Below are positions 35,151 to 43,131 of a stretch of 64,000 nucleotides of DNA, piece by piece. Within the stretch, counting starts at the first letter, position 1. The number at the start of each line of letters is the position of its first letter. The notes under the pieces were generated by a model. That model had not been told where the DNA came from, ran no database searches, and worked only from the letters and a program-made list of their open reading frames with translations. Origin of the DNA: Streptomyces zaomyceticus (lineage in GTDB: Bacteria; Actinomycetota; Actinomycetes; Streptomycetales; Streptomycetaceae); contig NZ_BNBZ01000027.1 of NCBI RefSeq assembly GCF_014656215.1, forward strand, positions 33,648-97,647, read 5' to 3'. The position numbers were made by a program, and so were the translations under genes.

Positions 35151-37634
35151 GTGGGTTCGATCGCGATGGCGAAATCCACCGAGGACACCGAGGGCGGGAC
35201 GGGCACGGAACCGCTCCCCGCGGGCGGCCCGCCCACCCGCACCGACGCACCGCCCGACCCCGGACCCGCCGGCTCCCTGGACCCCCGCCGCGTCCGGCTC
35301 GTCTTCTGCGGCCTCATGCTCGCGCTGCTCCTCGCCGCGCTCGAGCAGATGATCGTCGCCACCGCACTGCCGAAGATCGTCGGCGAACTCCAGGGCCTCG
35401 ACCGGATGTCCTGGGCGATCACCGCCTACCTGCTGACCTCCACCATCGGCCTGCCGATCTACGGAAAACTCGGCGACCTCCTCGGCCGCAAGGGCGTCTT
35501 CCTCTTCGCCATCGTCGTCTTCGTCATCGGCTCCGGACTCGCGGGCTGGTCCCGCAGCATGGACGAGCTCATCGCCTTCCGCGCGATCCAGGGCATCGGC
35601 GCCGGCGGCCTGATGATCGGCGTCCAGGCGATCATCGCCGACATCGTCCCCGCCCGGGAACGCGGCCGCTACATGGGCCTGATCGGCGCCGCCTTCGGCC
35701 TCGCCTCCGTCGCCGGACCCCTCCTCGGCGGCTTCTTCACCGACCATGTCTCCTGGCGCTGGTGCTTCTACTTCAACGTGCCCTTCGGCCTCGTCACCCT
35801 CGCCGTCGTCGCCGTCGTCCTCAAACTCCCCAAGCCCAGGGCGCGCGCCCGCTTCGACGTCCTCGGCGCGCTCCTCCTCGCCGCCGCGTCCACCTGCCTG
35901 GTCCTGCTCACCAGCTGGGGCGGCACCGAGTACGCCTGGGACTCCCGGGTCGTCCTCGCCCTCGCCTGTGGCGCCGCGGGAACCACCCTGCTCTTCCTGG
36001 TCGTCGAGCACCTCGCGCCCGAACCCCTCATCCCGCTCCGGCTGTTCCGCGACCCGGTCTTCACCGTCACCGCGCTCGTCGGCGCCGTCGTCGGCATCGC
36101 GCTCTTCGGCGCCGCCAGCTACCTCCCCAGCTTCCTGCAGATGGTCGAGGGAGCCAGCGCCACCGAGTCCGGCCTCCTGATGCTGCCCCTCATGGGCGGC
36201 ATCGTCATCGCCTCCGTCGTCTCCGGACAGCTCATCAGCCGCACCGGCCACTACAAGATCTACCCGGTGGCCGGCAGTGCCGTCTCCGTCCTCGGCATGT
36301 GGCTGCTCTCCCGGATGGACGCCGACACCCCCCGCCTCCAGCACAGCCTCTGGCAGGCGGTCCTCGGCACCGGCATCGGCCTCGTCATGCCGGTGCTCGT
36401 CCTCGCCGTGCAGAACTCCGTACGTCCCGCCGACCTCGGCACCGCCACCAGCGCCCACAACTACTTCCGCCAGATCGGCGGCAGCATCGGCGCCGCCGTC
36501 TTCGGCACCCTCTTCGCCTCCCGGCTCGACGACGCCCTCGGTGACCGGCTCGCCGGTGTGCTCTCCGGCGGCCCGACCGCCCTGCCGCCCGCCGAGTCGA
36601 TCACCCCGCAGACGGTGCACACCCTGCCGCCCGCCGTGCGCGACGCCTACATCCAGGCGTACGCCGACGCGATGCCGCGGATCTTCCTCTACCTCGTGCC
36701 GGTCCTCGTGCTCGGCCTCGTCCTCGCCTTCTTCCTCAAGGAGAAACCGCTGGTGACCCATCACAGCCCCACCACCGAGGCCACCGGAGCCGACGAGTTC
36801 GGCAGCGCCCGGGCCGTCCCGGGCGCCCGCCACGCGGCCCCCGCGTCCGCCGCCGTCCCCCTCGCCCCGGCGCACTCCGGGCTCCCCGTCTGCGGCACCG
36901 TCCAGCACCACGACGGCAGCCGGGTCCCCCGCGCCGCCCTCACCCTCATCGACGTCCAGGGCCGGCAGGTCGGCCGGGGCGCCAGCGGCGAGGACGGCCG
37001 GTACGCGCTCAGCGTCCCCGGCGGTGGCGCGTACGTCCTCATCGCGGCGGCCGGCGGACACCAGCCCCAGGCCGTCTCCGTGACCGTCGGCGACCGGCCC
37101 ATCGAGATCGACGTGGTCCTCGGCGGCGCCGGGCGGCTCGCGGGCAGCGTCGTCACCGCCGACGGAACACCCGTACGGGACGCGGCCGTCACCCTCACCG
37201 ACGTACGCGGCGAGGTCGTCGCCTCCACCCGCAGCGGCCGCGAGGGCGGATACGTCATCTCCGACCTGGTCGCGGGCGAGTACACGCTCTCCGCCGGTGC
37301 GCCCGCCTTCCGGCCCGCCGCGCTCCCGGTGAGCGTCCAGGCCTCCCGCGAGACCCGTCAGGACATCGAGCTGGCCGGCGGCGCGGTGCTGCGCGGCACC
37401 GTACGGGCAGGGGGCGGGCGGCCCGTCGAGGACGCCCGGGTCACCCTGCTCGACGCCGCCGGCAACGTCGTCGACACCCTCACCACCGGGGCCGACGGCA
37501 CCTTCCGCTTCGTGGACCTGTCCTCCGGCGAGTACACGGTCATCGCCGCCGGTTACCCGCCCGTCGCCACCGTCCTGCACATGGCCGGTGGAGGCCGCAC
37601 CGAACGCGACCTCCAGCTCGGCCACCAGGACTGA
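35151..37634 (+). CDS. MFS drug exporter (DHA2/EmrB type) with carboxypeptidase-regulatory-like tail
   Basis: An 827-residue protein. Residues about 40-545 form a 14-helix major-facilitator exporter: motif A appears as GKLGDLLGRKG and the antiporter motif C as GLASVAGPLLGG. Residues about 580-825 hold three repeats of roughly 80 residues of the carboxypeptidase-regulatory-like/CNA-B type beta-sandwich, each with a V/IP-x-AxVTLxD, DG-x-Y and GEYTV pattern. GTG 35151 is chosen for the GGGAG site 7 nt upstream; the frame reaches ATG 35112. Substrate is unknown. Confidence 0.9.
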   Translation: MGSIAMAKSTEDTEGGTGTEPLPAGGPPTRTDAPPDPGPAGSLDPRRVRLVFCGLMLALLLAALEQMIVATALPKIVGELQGLDRMSWAITAYLLTSTIGLPIYGKLGDLLGRKGVFLFAIVVFVIGSGLAGWSRSMDELIAFRAIQGIGAGGLMIGVQAIIADIVPARERGRYMGLIGAAFGLASVAGPLLGGFFTDHVSWRWCFYFNVPFGLVTLAVVAVVLKLPKPRARARFDVLGALLLAAASTCLVLLTSWGGTEYAWDSRVVLALACGAAGTTLLFLVVEHLAPEPLIPLRLFRDPVFTVTALVGAVVGIALFGAASYLPSFLQMVEGASATESGLLMLPLMGGIVIASVVSGQLISRTGHYKIYPVAGSAVSVLGMWLLSRMDADTPRLQHSLWQAVLGTGIGLVMPVLVLAVQNSVRPADLGTATSAHNYFRQIGGSIGAAVFGTLFASRLDDALGDRLAGVLSGGPTALPPAESITPQTVHTLPPAVRDAYIQAYADAMPRIFLYLVPVLVLGLVLAFFLKEKPLVTHHSPTTEATGADEFGSARAVPGARHAAPASAAVPLAPAHSGLPVCGTVQHHDGSRVPRAALTLIDVQGRQVGRGASGEDGRYALSVPGGGAYVLIAAAGGHQPQAVSVTVGDRPIEIDVVLGGAGRLAGSVVTADGTPVRDAAVTLTDVRGEVVASTRSGREGGYVISDLVAGEYTLSAGAPAFRPAALPVSVQASRETRQDIELAGGAVLRGTVRAGGGRPVEDARVTLLDAAGNVVDTLTTGADGTFRFVDLSSGEYTVIAAGYPPVATVLHMAGGGRTERDLQLGHQD

Positions 37635-37644
37635 CCCGGCCCTC

Positions 37645-38892
37645 TCAGGAGGTGGTCGTCGCCCTGCGCAGCGCGCTGATGCAGGTGCCGATCGCCTCCT
37701 GGAGGGATTCGAGACGCTGGAGCATGTCCGCCTCGTAGATGTCCTCCTCCATCACCTCGTCCAGCGTCAGCTCCTCGAAGACCTTCGTCGCCTTCTGCAG
37801 GCTGTTGTAGAACTTCGTCCGCCGCTCCTGCACACGGAGCGCCGGGTCCTCCTCGACGGCCTTGGCGACCAGGCCCTTCACCGCGTCGTACGCCTCACCG
37901 GCCCACTCGCCCGCCTCCTCGGAGTCGTCGAGCTCGTCGAGGAGCGACAGATGCCGCTCGGCCTCGGCCCGCAGCTCGGCCGGCGCCTCCACGGTCTGCC
38001 CGGCGGGGGTCTTGATCCGGCCGTTCTCGACGATCTGGCGCACATAGCCGATGCGGTCGGCCGCCTTCGCCTCGCTCGCCACCGCCTTCTTCAGGTCGTC
38101 GGTCCGCGCGATGGCACGGGCCATCTCGGTCTGCAGGGCCGGGTCCTCCTTCATCCGGTCGAGGAGCGCGCCGCGCGCCGCCTCCGCCGTCCCCGGGTCG
38201 GCCAGGATCGCGGCCCGCAGCGCCGTCGGGTTCTCGGCGACCTCCAGCGCCTTCGTCGGCCGGATGCCCTCCGCCTCGGCCGCCGCGCTGATCGCCTGAC
38301 CGCGCACCGACGAGGCGCTGTTGCGGGAGGTGTAGTACGAGAGCCAGACGTCCGCGTCCGGCAGTTCGATGTCCTCGCCCGGCACGAGCACCTCGAACTG
38401 CGGCACGACACCGTCGTCGGCCGCCATGTCCCAGGCCTTGTAGTAGCGCATGACCCGCTCCGGGGAGCAGCCCGCGAGCTCGGCGAAGGCCTTCGCCGAG
38501 ACCTTCGTCGCGGCCGTCCCCTCGGCGGGCTGGCCGCCGGGGCGGACGCTCCGCGCCACCTTGAGCGCGAAGGCCCAGCCGCCGGTCCGCGCGTACACGC
38601 CGAAATCCTCGGCGTCACGGACGACGACGGGGTCGGCGTCGGCGACGCTCTCCTGCGCGGAGGGCTCGCCGGTGCTCTCCTGCGCCGAGGGCTCGCCGGC
38701 GGTCCCCTCCGAAGAGGGCTCTTGGGCGGCCTCGTCGGCGGGCTCGTGCGCGGAAGCCTCCGCGGCCTCCGGCTCCGGCTGCTGGACCCAGAACTCCTCC
38801 GACGAGTCCGTCCGCCCCGCGGTCGGGGGCTCGGATTCGGCGGGCGCGGGGACGGCGGGGGAGATGTCGGACGGGTCGAGGGCGATGGTCAC
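37645..38892 (-). CDS. Acidic hypothetical protein with a helical C-terminal domain
   Basis: A 415-residue protein I do not recognise. The first 90 residues are disordered and acidic, with two GEPSAQES repeats. Next comes a possible helix-turn-helix (KVSAKAFAELAGCSPERVMRYY), then a long helical region rich in Ala, Glu and Arg down to the C-terminus, likely coiled coil. It looks cytoplasmic. GTG 38892 lies 8 nt after GGAG and is preferred to GTG 38901. Its stop is 10 bp from the facing MFS stop. Confidence 0.7.
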   Translation of the reverse strand: MTIALDPSDISPAVPAPAESEPPTAGRTDSSEEFWVQQPEPEAAEASAHEPADEAAQEPSSEGTAGEPSAQESTGEPSAQESVADADPVVVRDAEDFGVYARTGGWAFALKVARSVRPGGQPAEGTAATKVSAKAFAELAGCSPERVMRYYKAWDMAADDGVVPQFEVLVPGEDIELPDADVWLSYYTSRNSASSVRGQAISAAAEAEGIRPTKALEVAENPTALRAAILADPGTAEAARGALLDRMKEDPALQTEMARAIARTDDLKKAVASEAKAADRIGYVRQIVENGRIKTPAGQTVEAPAELRAEAERHLSLLDELDDSEEAGEWAGEAYDAVKGLVAKAVEEDPALRVQERRTKFYNSLQKATKVFEELTLDEVMEEDIYEADMLQRLESLQEAIGTCISALRRATTTS

Positions 38893-39032
38893 CGAGAGCA
38901 CTCCGGAAGGTCGGGTACGAGAACTGCGGCAGACAGCCTATACGCACCCCTTGGCGACGTTTCGCCCGATTCGGAGAGCGGGCTTCCGGAAAATCGGTGG
39001 CGCGGCGGCCGACCGGCGGACAGGATGCCGCC

Positions 39033-39068
39033 ATGACCTACGGAATCGAGTCCCACCCCGCGCGATGA
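39033..39068 (+). CDS. 11-residue upstream reading frame overlapping the next gene
   Basis: ATG 39033 opens an 11-codon frame (MTYGIESHPAR) whose TGA overlaps ATG 39065 as ATGA. CAGGAT ends 6 nt before ATG 39033, so it may be the first codon of a leaderless message, with the large gene read by coupling. This would be a translated leader rather than a functional peptide. Evidence is positional only. Confidence 0.35.
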   Translation: MTYGIESHPAR

Positions 39069-40840
39069 GCGCGCCGTACGAGCGCCCGACGCTCGCACCC
39101 TCCCTGCTCGCGTACGCCGAGGGCCTGCGCGACGCCGCCCCCGACGCACCTCCGCTCGCCGGCGGCCTTCCGCTGCCCGACAGCGCGTACCCACCGCGTG
39201 ACCCGGCCGACGCCCGCACCGCCCGCGAGACCCGGCTCGCCCTCCCCGGGCTCCTTCTCCCCTTCCTGGCCGACCCGGAGCCCGAGCGGGCCGCCGTGGA
39301 GCTGGAGCGCGCGCTCGCCGCGATCAACGTCCGCGACCGGGCCGTCTTCGCCGCCGCGGCCGCCCTGCCGCTCCCCGGGGATCCCGACGCCCGGAGCCGG
39401 GCCCGAGCCCTCGCACGGTGCCTGACCCGGCGGGGAACGATCGTCCGCGCCGTGGCCGCCGGCCTCGGCCTCCTCTCCCGCCTCGGCGAGCCCGAGGACG
39501 TACCCCACCTGCGCACCCTCGGCCTTCTCGACCGGCTCGGCATCCACGTCGTCGCGACCCTCGACCCCCTGGACCGGAAGGCCGCCGCCCTGGTGTGGCT
39601 CCTCCATCAGGCCGACGACGAGGAGCTGCGCGCCTTCGCCGCCGCCCTGGCCGCGGGGAACGAGACGGCCGCGCTCGACCGACTGACCCGGCTCACGGGC
39701 ACACCCCGCGAGCCGGCCCCCCACGACGCGCGGCGCGTCGCGGAGGCCGTCGGCCTGCCGGGGGTCCTCCGGCGGGAACCGCACCGCCCCGGGCTCCTCG
39801 CCCAGGCGCTGCGCCTCCTCACCCGCATGTGCAGCGGCCGGAACTACACAGCCGAGATCCGCGCGTACGGCGAGGCCGTCGCGCTGTACGAGGCGGTGGC
39901 CGCCCACGCCCGTCTACTGCCCCCGGAACAGGACCACCGGGCCCGCCTCGTCAGCCTCGCCCTCGGCCTGCACAGCGGCACCTCGCACCTCCTGCCCTGG
40001 CCGGAGGGCCGCAGGCGCGAGCTGATCACCCTCCTCCTGGACGCCGCGGGCGAGCCCGAGACCCCTCCGGACCTCGAAGGGCGACGGCGCGCCGAATGGA
40101 TCCGCCGTACCGCACGGCACCTCCGCGCCGCCAGGCCCGAGGAACCCGCCGACACCCCCGTACTCCGGATCGAGATCGCCGTCCCCGACCCCGGTGACGT
40201 GGACGTCGTCGAGACACGCTTCCTCGTCGACGGACGCCCCCTCCTCCCCGAGGCCTTCGGCCAGGGGCCCGGTGAACCGCCCGAAGCGCTCCTCGAGGGC
40301 GGAGCACTGCGGGCCGGACCCGAACCGCACGAGGTGCGGCTCGCCGAGGCGTACTGCACCGAGGGCTGCTGCGGCGCCCTCTACGTCACCGTGCGGCGCG
40401 AGGGCGCCCACGTCGTCTGGGACGGCTGGCGCAGGCCCTACGCGCCCCGAGGATTCCCGGACCTCCCCGCCCACCGCTTCGACGCTGACGCGTACGACCG
40501 CGAGATCGCCCGCGCCGAGCAGGACCGCGGCTGGACCTGGCCGGCCCGCCGGACCGCCTGGCTGATCAGCGCGGGCCTCCGCGAGCGGCCCGAGATCCTC
40601 GCCCGCTGGGGGCTCGGGCGAGGATGGATCTCCACGGACTTCCACACACCCGACACCACCGTCGTCACCTTCAACGGCCCGCCCCTGGCGGCCGACGGCA
40701 CACCCGACACGGAGCAGCCGGTGCAGCAGTTCCTCTGGTACCTCCCGGACGACGGAGCCCCGCCCGAACAGCGGGCGGCGGCCGCCCTGCGCCGCCTCGC
40801 CGAGGAGAACCCCAGGGGCTATGCGGAACCCCCCGGCTGA
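39065..40840 (+). CDS. Large hypothetical protein with C-terminal CTEGCCGALYV domain
   Basis: A 591-residue protein without a named family that I can assign. The first 340 residues are Leu/Ala/Arg-rich and helical, HEAT-like. The last 200 residues form a mixed alpha/beta domain with a striking CTEGCCGALYVTV motif (three Cys) followed by VVWDGWRRPY and a Trp-rich stretch WTWPARRTAW. No signal or membrane helix is visible. ATG 39065 has no Shine-Dalgarno site and is most simply reached by coupling from the 11-codon frame. Confidence 0.75.
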   Translation: MSAPYERPTLAPSLLAYAEGLRDAAPDAPPLAGGLPLPDSAYPPRDPADARTARETRLALPGLLLPFLADPEPERAAVELERALAAINVRDRAVFAAAAALPLPGDPDARSRARALARCLTRRGTIVRAVAAGLGLLSRLGEPEDVPHLRTLGLLDRLGIHVVATLDPLDRKAAALVWLLHQADDEELRAFAAALAAGNETAALDRLTRLTGTPREPAPHDARRVAEAVGLPGVLRREPHRPGLLAQALRLLTRMCSGRNYTAEIRAYGEAVALYEAVAAHARLLPPEQDHRARLVSLALGLHSGTSHLLPWPEGRRRELITLLLDAAGEPETPPDLEGRRRAEWIRRTARHLRAARPEEPADTPVLRIEIAVPDPGDVDVVETRFLVDGRPLLPEAFGQGPGEPPEALLEGGALRAGPEPHEVRLAEAYCTEGCCGALYVTVRREGAHVVWDGWRRPYAPRGFPDLPAHRFDADAYDREIARAEQDRGWTWPARRTAWLISAGLRERPEILARWGLGRGWISTDFHTPDTTVVTFNGPPLAADGTPDTEQPVQQFLWYLPDDGAPPEQRAAAALRRLAEENPRGYAEPPG

Positions 40841-40923
40841 TCCGTACCGCCGTCCCGGTGAGTGCCATTGGTCCACTCCAACGACGGTTTTCCACAGGGG
40901 TGGTGAGCCCGCCGGGCGGCGCG

Positions 40924-40929
40924 TACGGT
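40924..40929 (+). promoter_or_regulatory. Leaderless-type -10 box (TACGGT) of the peptidase operon
   Basis: TACGGT ends 7 nt before ATG 40937 and fits TAnnnT. The region upstream of ATG has no ribosome site. This would be the promoter of the four-peptidase operon. Confidence 0.45.
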
Positions 40930-40936
40930 GCCAGAC

Positions 40937-41770
40937 ATGAAGATCCTCATCAGCGCCGACATGGAGGGCGCGACCGGTGTGACCTGGCCCGCCGACGTGC
41001 TGCCCGGCACGCCCCAGTGGGAGCGGTGCCGCTCGATGTTCACGTCCGACGTGAACGCCGCCGTGCTCGGCTTCTTCGACGGCGGCGCGGACGAGGTCCT
41101 CATCAACGAGGCGCACTGGTCCATGCGGAACCTGCTCCTGGAGCGGCTCGACGAGCGGGCCGAGATGATCACCGGCCGCCACAAGACCCTCTCCATGGTC
41201 GAGGGCGTGCAGCACGGGGACGTCGACGGCATCGCCTTCGTCGGCTACCACACCGGCGCGGGCACCGAGGGGGTCCTCGCCCACACCTATCTCGCCAACT
41301 CCATCACCGGGGTCTGGCTCAACGGCGAGCGGGCGAGCGAGGGCCTGCTCAACGCCCATGTGGTCGCGGAGTACGGCGTCCCCGTCGTCCTCGTCACCGG
41401 CGACGACCTCACCTGCGAGGACGCCCTCGGATACGCGCCCGGGGCACCCAAGGTCGCCGTCAAGGACCATGTCTCGCGGTACGCGGCGGTGTGCCGCACC
41501 CCGGCCAGGACGGCGGCCGACATCCGGGCGGCGGCGAAGACCGGCGCGGCGCTCGCCGTGCGCCACGAACCGGTCCGGGGCGGCCCCTTCACGGTGGAGC
41601 TGGAGTTCGACGCCGACCACCTGGGCGCCTCCGCCACGGTGGTTCCCGGCGTGGCGCGGAGCGGAGAGCGGCGCGTCACGTACACCAGCGGGACCATGTA
41701 CGAGGCAATTCGCACGTTCAAGGCGGTCACGACCATCGTCTCGGCCGCAGTGGAGGAGCAGTATGGCTGA
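40937..41770 (+). CDS. D-aminopeptidase, M55 (DppA) family
   Basis: A 277-residue zinc peptidase of the DppA type, which acts on D-Ala-D-Ala and related D-peptides. The N-terminal SADMEGATGV carries the first metal-binding Asp and Glu; INEAHWSMRNLL and VGYHTG supply further active-site residues. First gene of an operon with an M20 peptidase, an S9 peptidase and an LD-carboxypeptidase, all suited to breaking down cell-wall-type peptides. It overlaps the next gene by eight bases. Confidence 0.92.
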   Translation: MKILISADMEGATGVTWPADVLPGTPQWERCRSMFTSDVNAAVLGFFDGGADEVLINEAHWSMRNLLLERLDERAEMITGRHKTLSMVEGVQHGDVDGIAFVGYHTGAGTEGVLAHTYLANSITGVWLNGERASEGLLNAHVVAEYGVPVVLVTGDDLTCEDALGYAPGAPKVAVKDHVSRYAAVCRTPARTAADIRAAAKTGAALAVRHEPVRGGPFTVELEFDADHLGASATVVPGVARSGERRVTYTSGTMYEAIRTFKAVTTIVSAAVEEQYG

Positions 41771-43097
41771 GGAGGTCCGGGGCCCGGACACGACGGCGCT
41801 CGACGAGGTGGTCACCTTCACCTCCGAGCTCATCCGCATCGACACCACCAACCGGGGCGGCGGCGACTGCCGCGAGCGCCCCGCCGCCGAGTACGTCGCC
41901 GAGCGGCTCGCCGCCGCCGGCGTCGAACCCACCCTCCTGGAGCGGACCCCCGGCCGCACCAACGTGGTGGCGCGCATTCCCGGCACCGACCCCTCGGCCG
42001 AGGCGCTCCTCGTCCACGGCCATCTGGACGTCGTGCCCGCCGACCCCGCCGAGTGGACCGTCCACCCCTTCTCCGGAGAGGTCCGCGACGGGGTCGTGTG
42101 GGGACGCGGCGCGGTCGACATGAAGAACATGGACGCGATGGTGCTGGCCGTCGTCCGCGCCTGGGCCCGGCAGGGCGTCCGGCCGCGCCGCGACATCGTC
42201 CTCGCCTACACCGCCGACGAGGAGGCCAGCGCCGAGGACGGCTCCGGCTTCCTCGCCGACCGGCACGCCGGGCTCTTCGAAGGCTGCACCGAGGGCATCA
42301 GCGAGTCCGGGGCGTTCAGCTTCCACCCGCACCCCGGCACCACGCTCTACCCGATCGCCGCGGGGGAGCGGGGCACGGCCTGGATCAAACTGACCGCCCA
42401 GGGCCGCGCGGGCCACGGCTCCAAGGTGAACACGGCGAACGCCGTCACCCGTCTCGCCGACGCCGTCGCCCGGATCGGCGCGCACACCTGGCCGGTCCGC
42501 CTCACCGCGACCGTCCGCGCCGCCCTCGCCGAACTGGCCGCGCTGTACGCCCTGGACATCGACACCGCCGCCCCCGATCTCGACGTGGACCTCCTCCTCG
42601 ACAAGCTCGGACCCGCCGCGGCCCTCGTCGCGCCGACCGTCCGCAACAGCAGCAACCCGACGATGCTGGAGGCCGGTTACAAGGTCAACGTCATCCCGGG
42701 CCAGGCCGTCGCCTACATCGACGGACGCACCCTGCCGGGCACCGAGGAGGAGTTCGCGGCGACCATGGACCGGCTCACCGGCCCGCACGTGGAGTGGGAG
42801 TTCCACCACCGCGAGGTCGCCCTGGAGGCCCCCGTCGACTCGCCGACCTTCGCGAAACTGCGGGCCGCCGTCGAGCGCTTCGACCCGGCCGGACACGTCG
42901 TGCCGTTCACCATGTCCGGCGGTACCGACGCCAAGCAGTTCTCCCGGCTCGGCATCACCGGCTACGGCTTCTCGCCGCTCCGGCTGCCCCCGGACCTCGA
43001 CTACGCGGCCCTCTTCCACGGCGTCGACGAACGTGTTCCCGTGGAGGCCCTGCACTTCGGTGTCCGGGTGCTCGACCACTATCTGAAGACGGCCTAG
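41763..43097 (+). CDS. M20-family metallopeptidase
   Basis: A 444-residue dinuclear zinc peptidase (ArgE/DapE/CPG2 group). Metal and catalytic motifs are LVHGHLDVVPA, GRGAVDMKN and TADEEAS, with the dimerisation domain inserted between residues about 190 and 310 (AGHGSK present). It usually trims acyl-amino acids or dipeptides. ATG 41763 lies inside the end of the DppA gene, so coupling is expected. Confidence 0.92.
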   Translation: MAEEVRGPDTTALDEVVTFTSELIRIDTTNRGGGDCRERPAAEYVAERLAAAGVEPTLLERTPGRTNVVARIPGTDPSAEALLVHGHLDVVPADPAEWTVHPFSGEVRDGVVWGRGAVDMKNMDAMVLAVVRAWARQGVRPRRDIVLAYTADEEASAEDGSGFLADRHAGLFEGCTEGISESGAFSFHPHPGTTLYPIAAGERGTAWIKLTAQGRAGHGSKVNTANAVTRLADAVARIGAHTWPVRLTATVRAALAELAALYALDIDTAAPDLDVDLLLDKLGPAAALVAPTVRNSSNPTMLEAGYKVNVIPGQAVAYIDGRTLPGTEEEFAATMDRLTGPHVEWEFHHREVALEAPVDSPTFAKLRAAVERFDPAGHVVPFTMSGGTDAKQFSRLGITGYGFSPLRLPPDLDYAALFHGVDERVPVEALHFGVRVLDHYLKTA

Positions 43098-43131
43098 GAC
43101 CGTGCCGGTCCGCGCAACAGGGGGAGTCGAC

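Noticed and set aside
35151..37634. Antibiotic cluster around the MFS exporter
   Set aside because: No synthase, synthetase, terpene cyclase or tailoring group lies next to it; neighbours are unrelated.
38450..39064. Forward frame extending the 591-residue protein upstream
   Set aside because: It overlaps the minus-strand acidic protein gene and its promoter region; no motif supports it.
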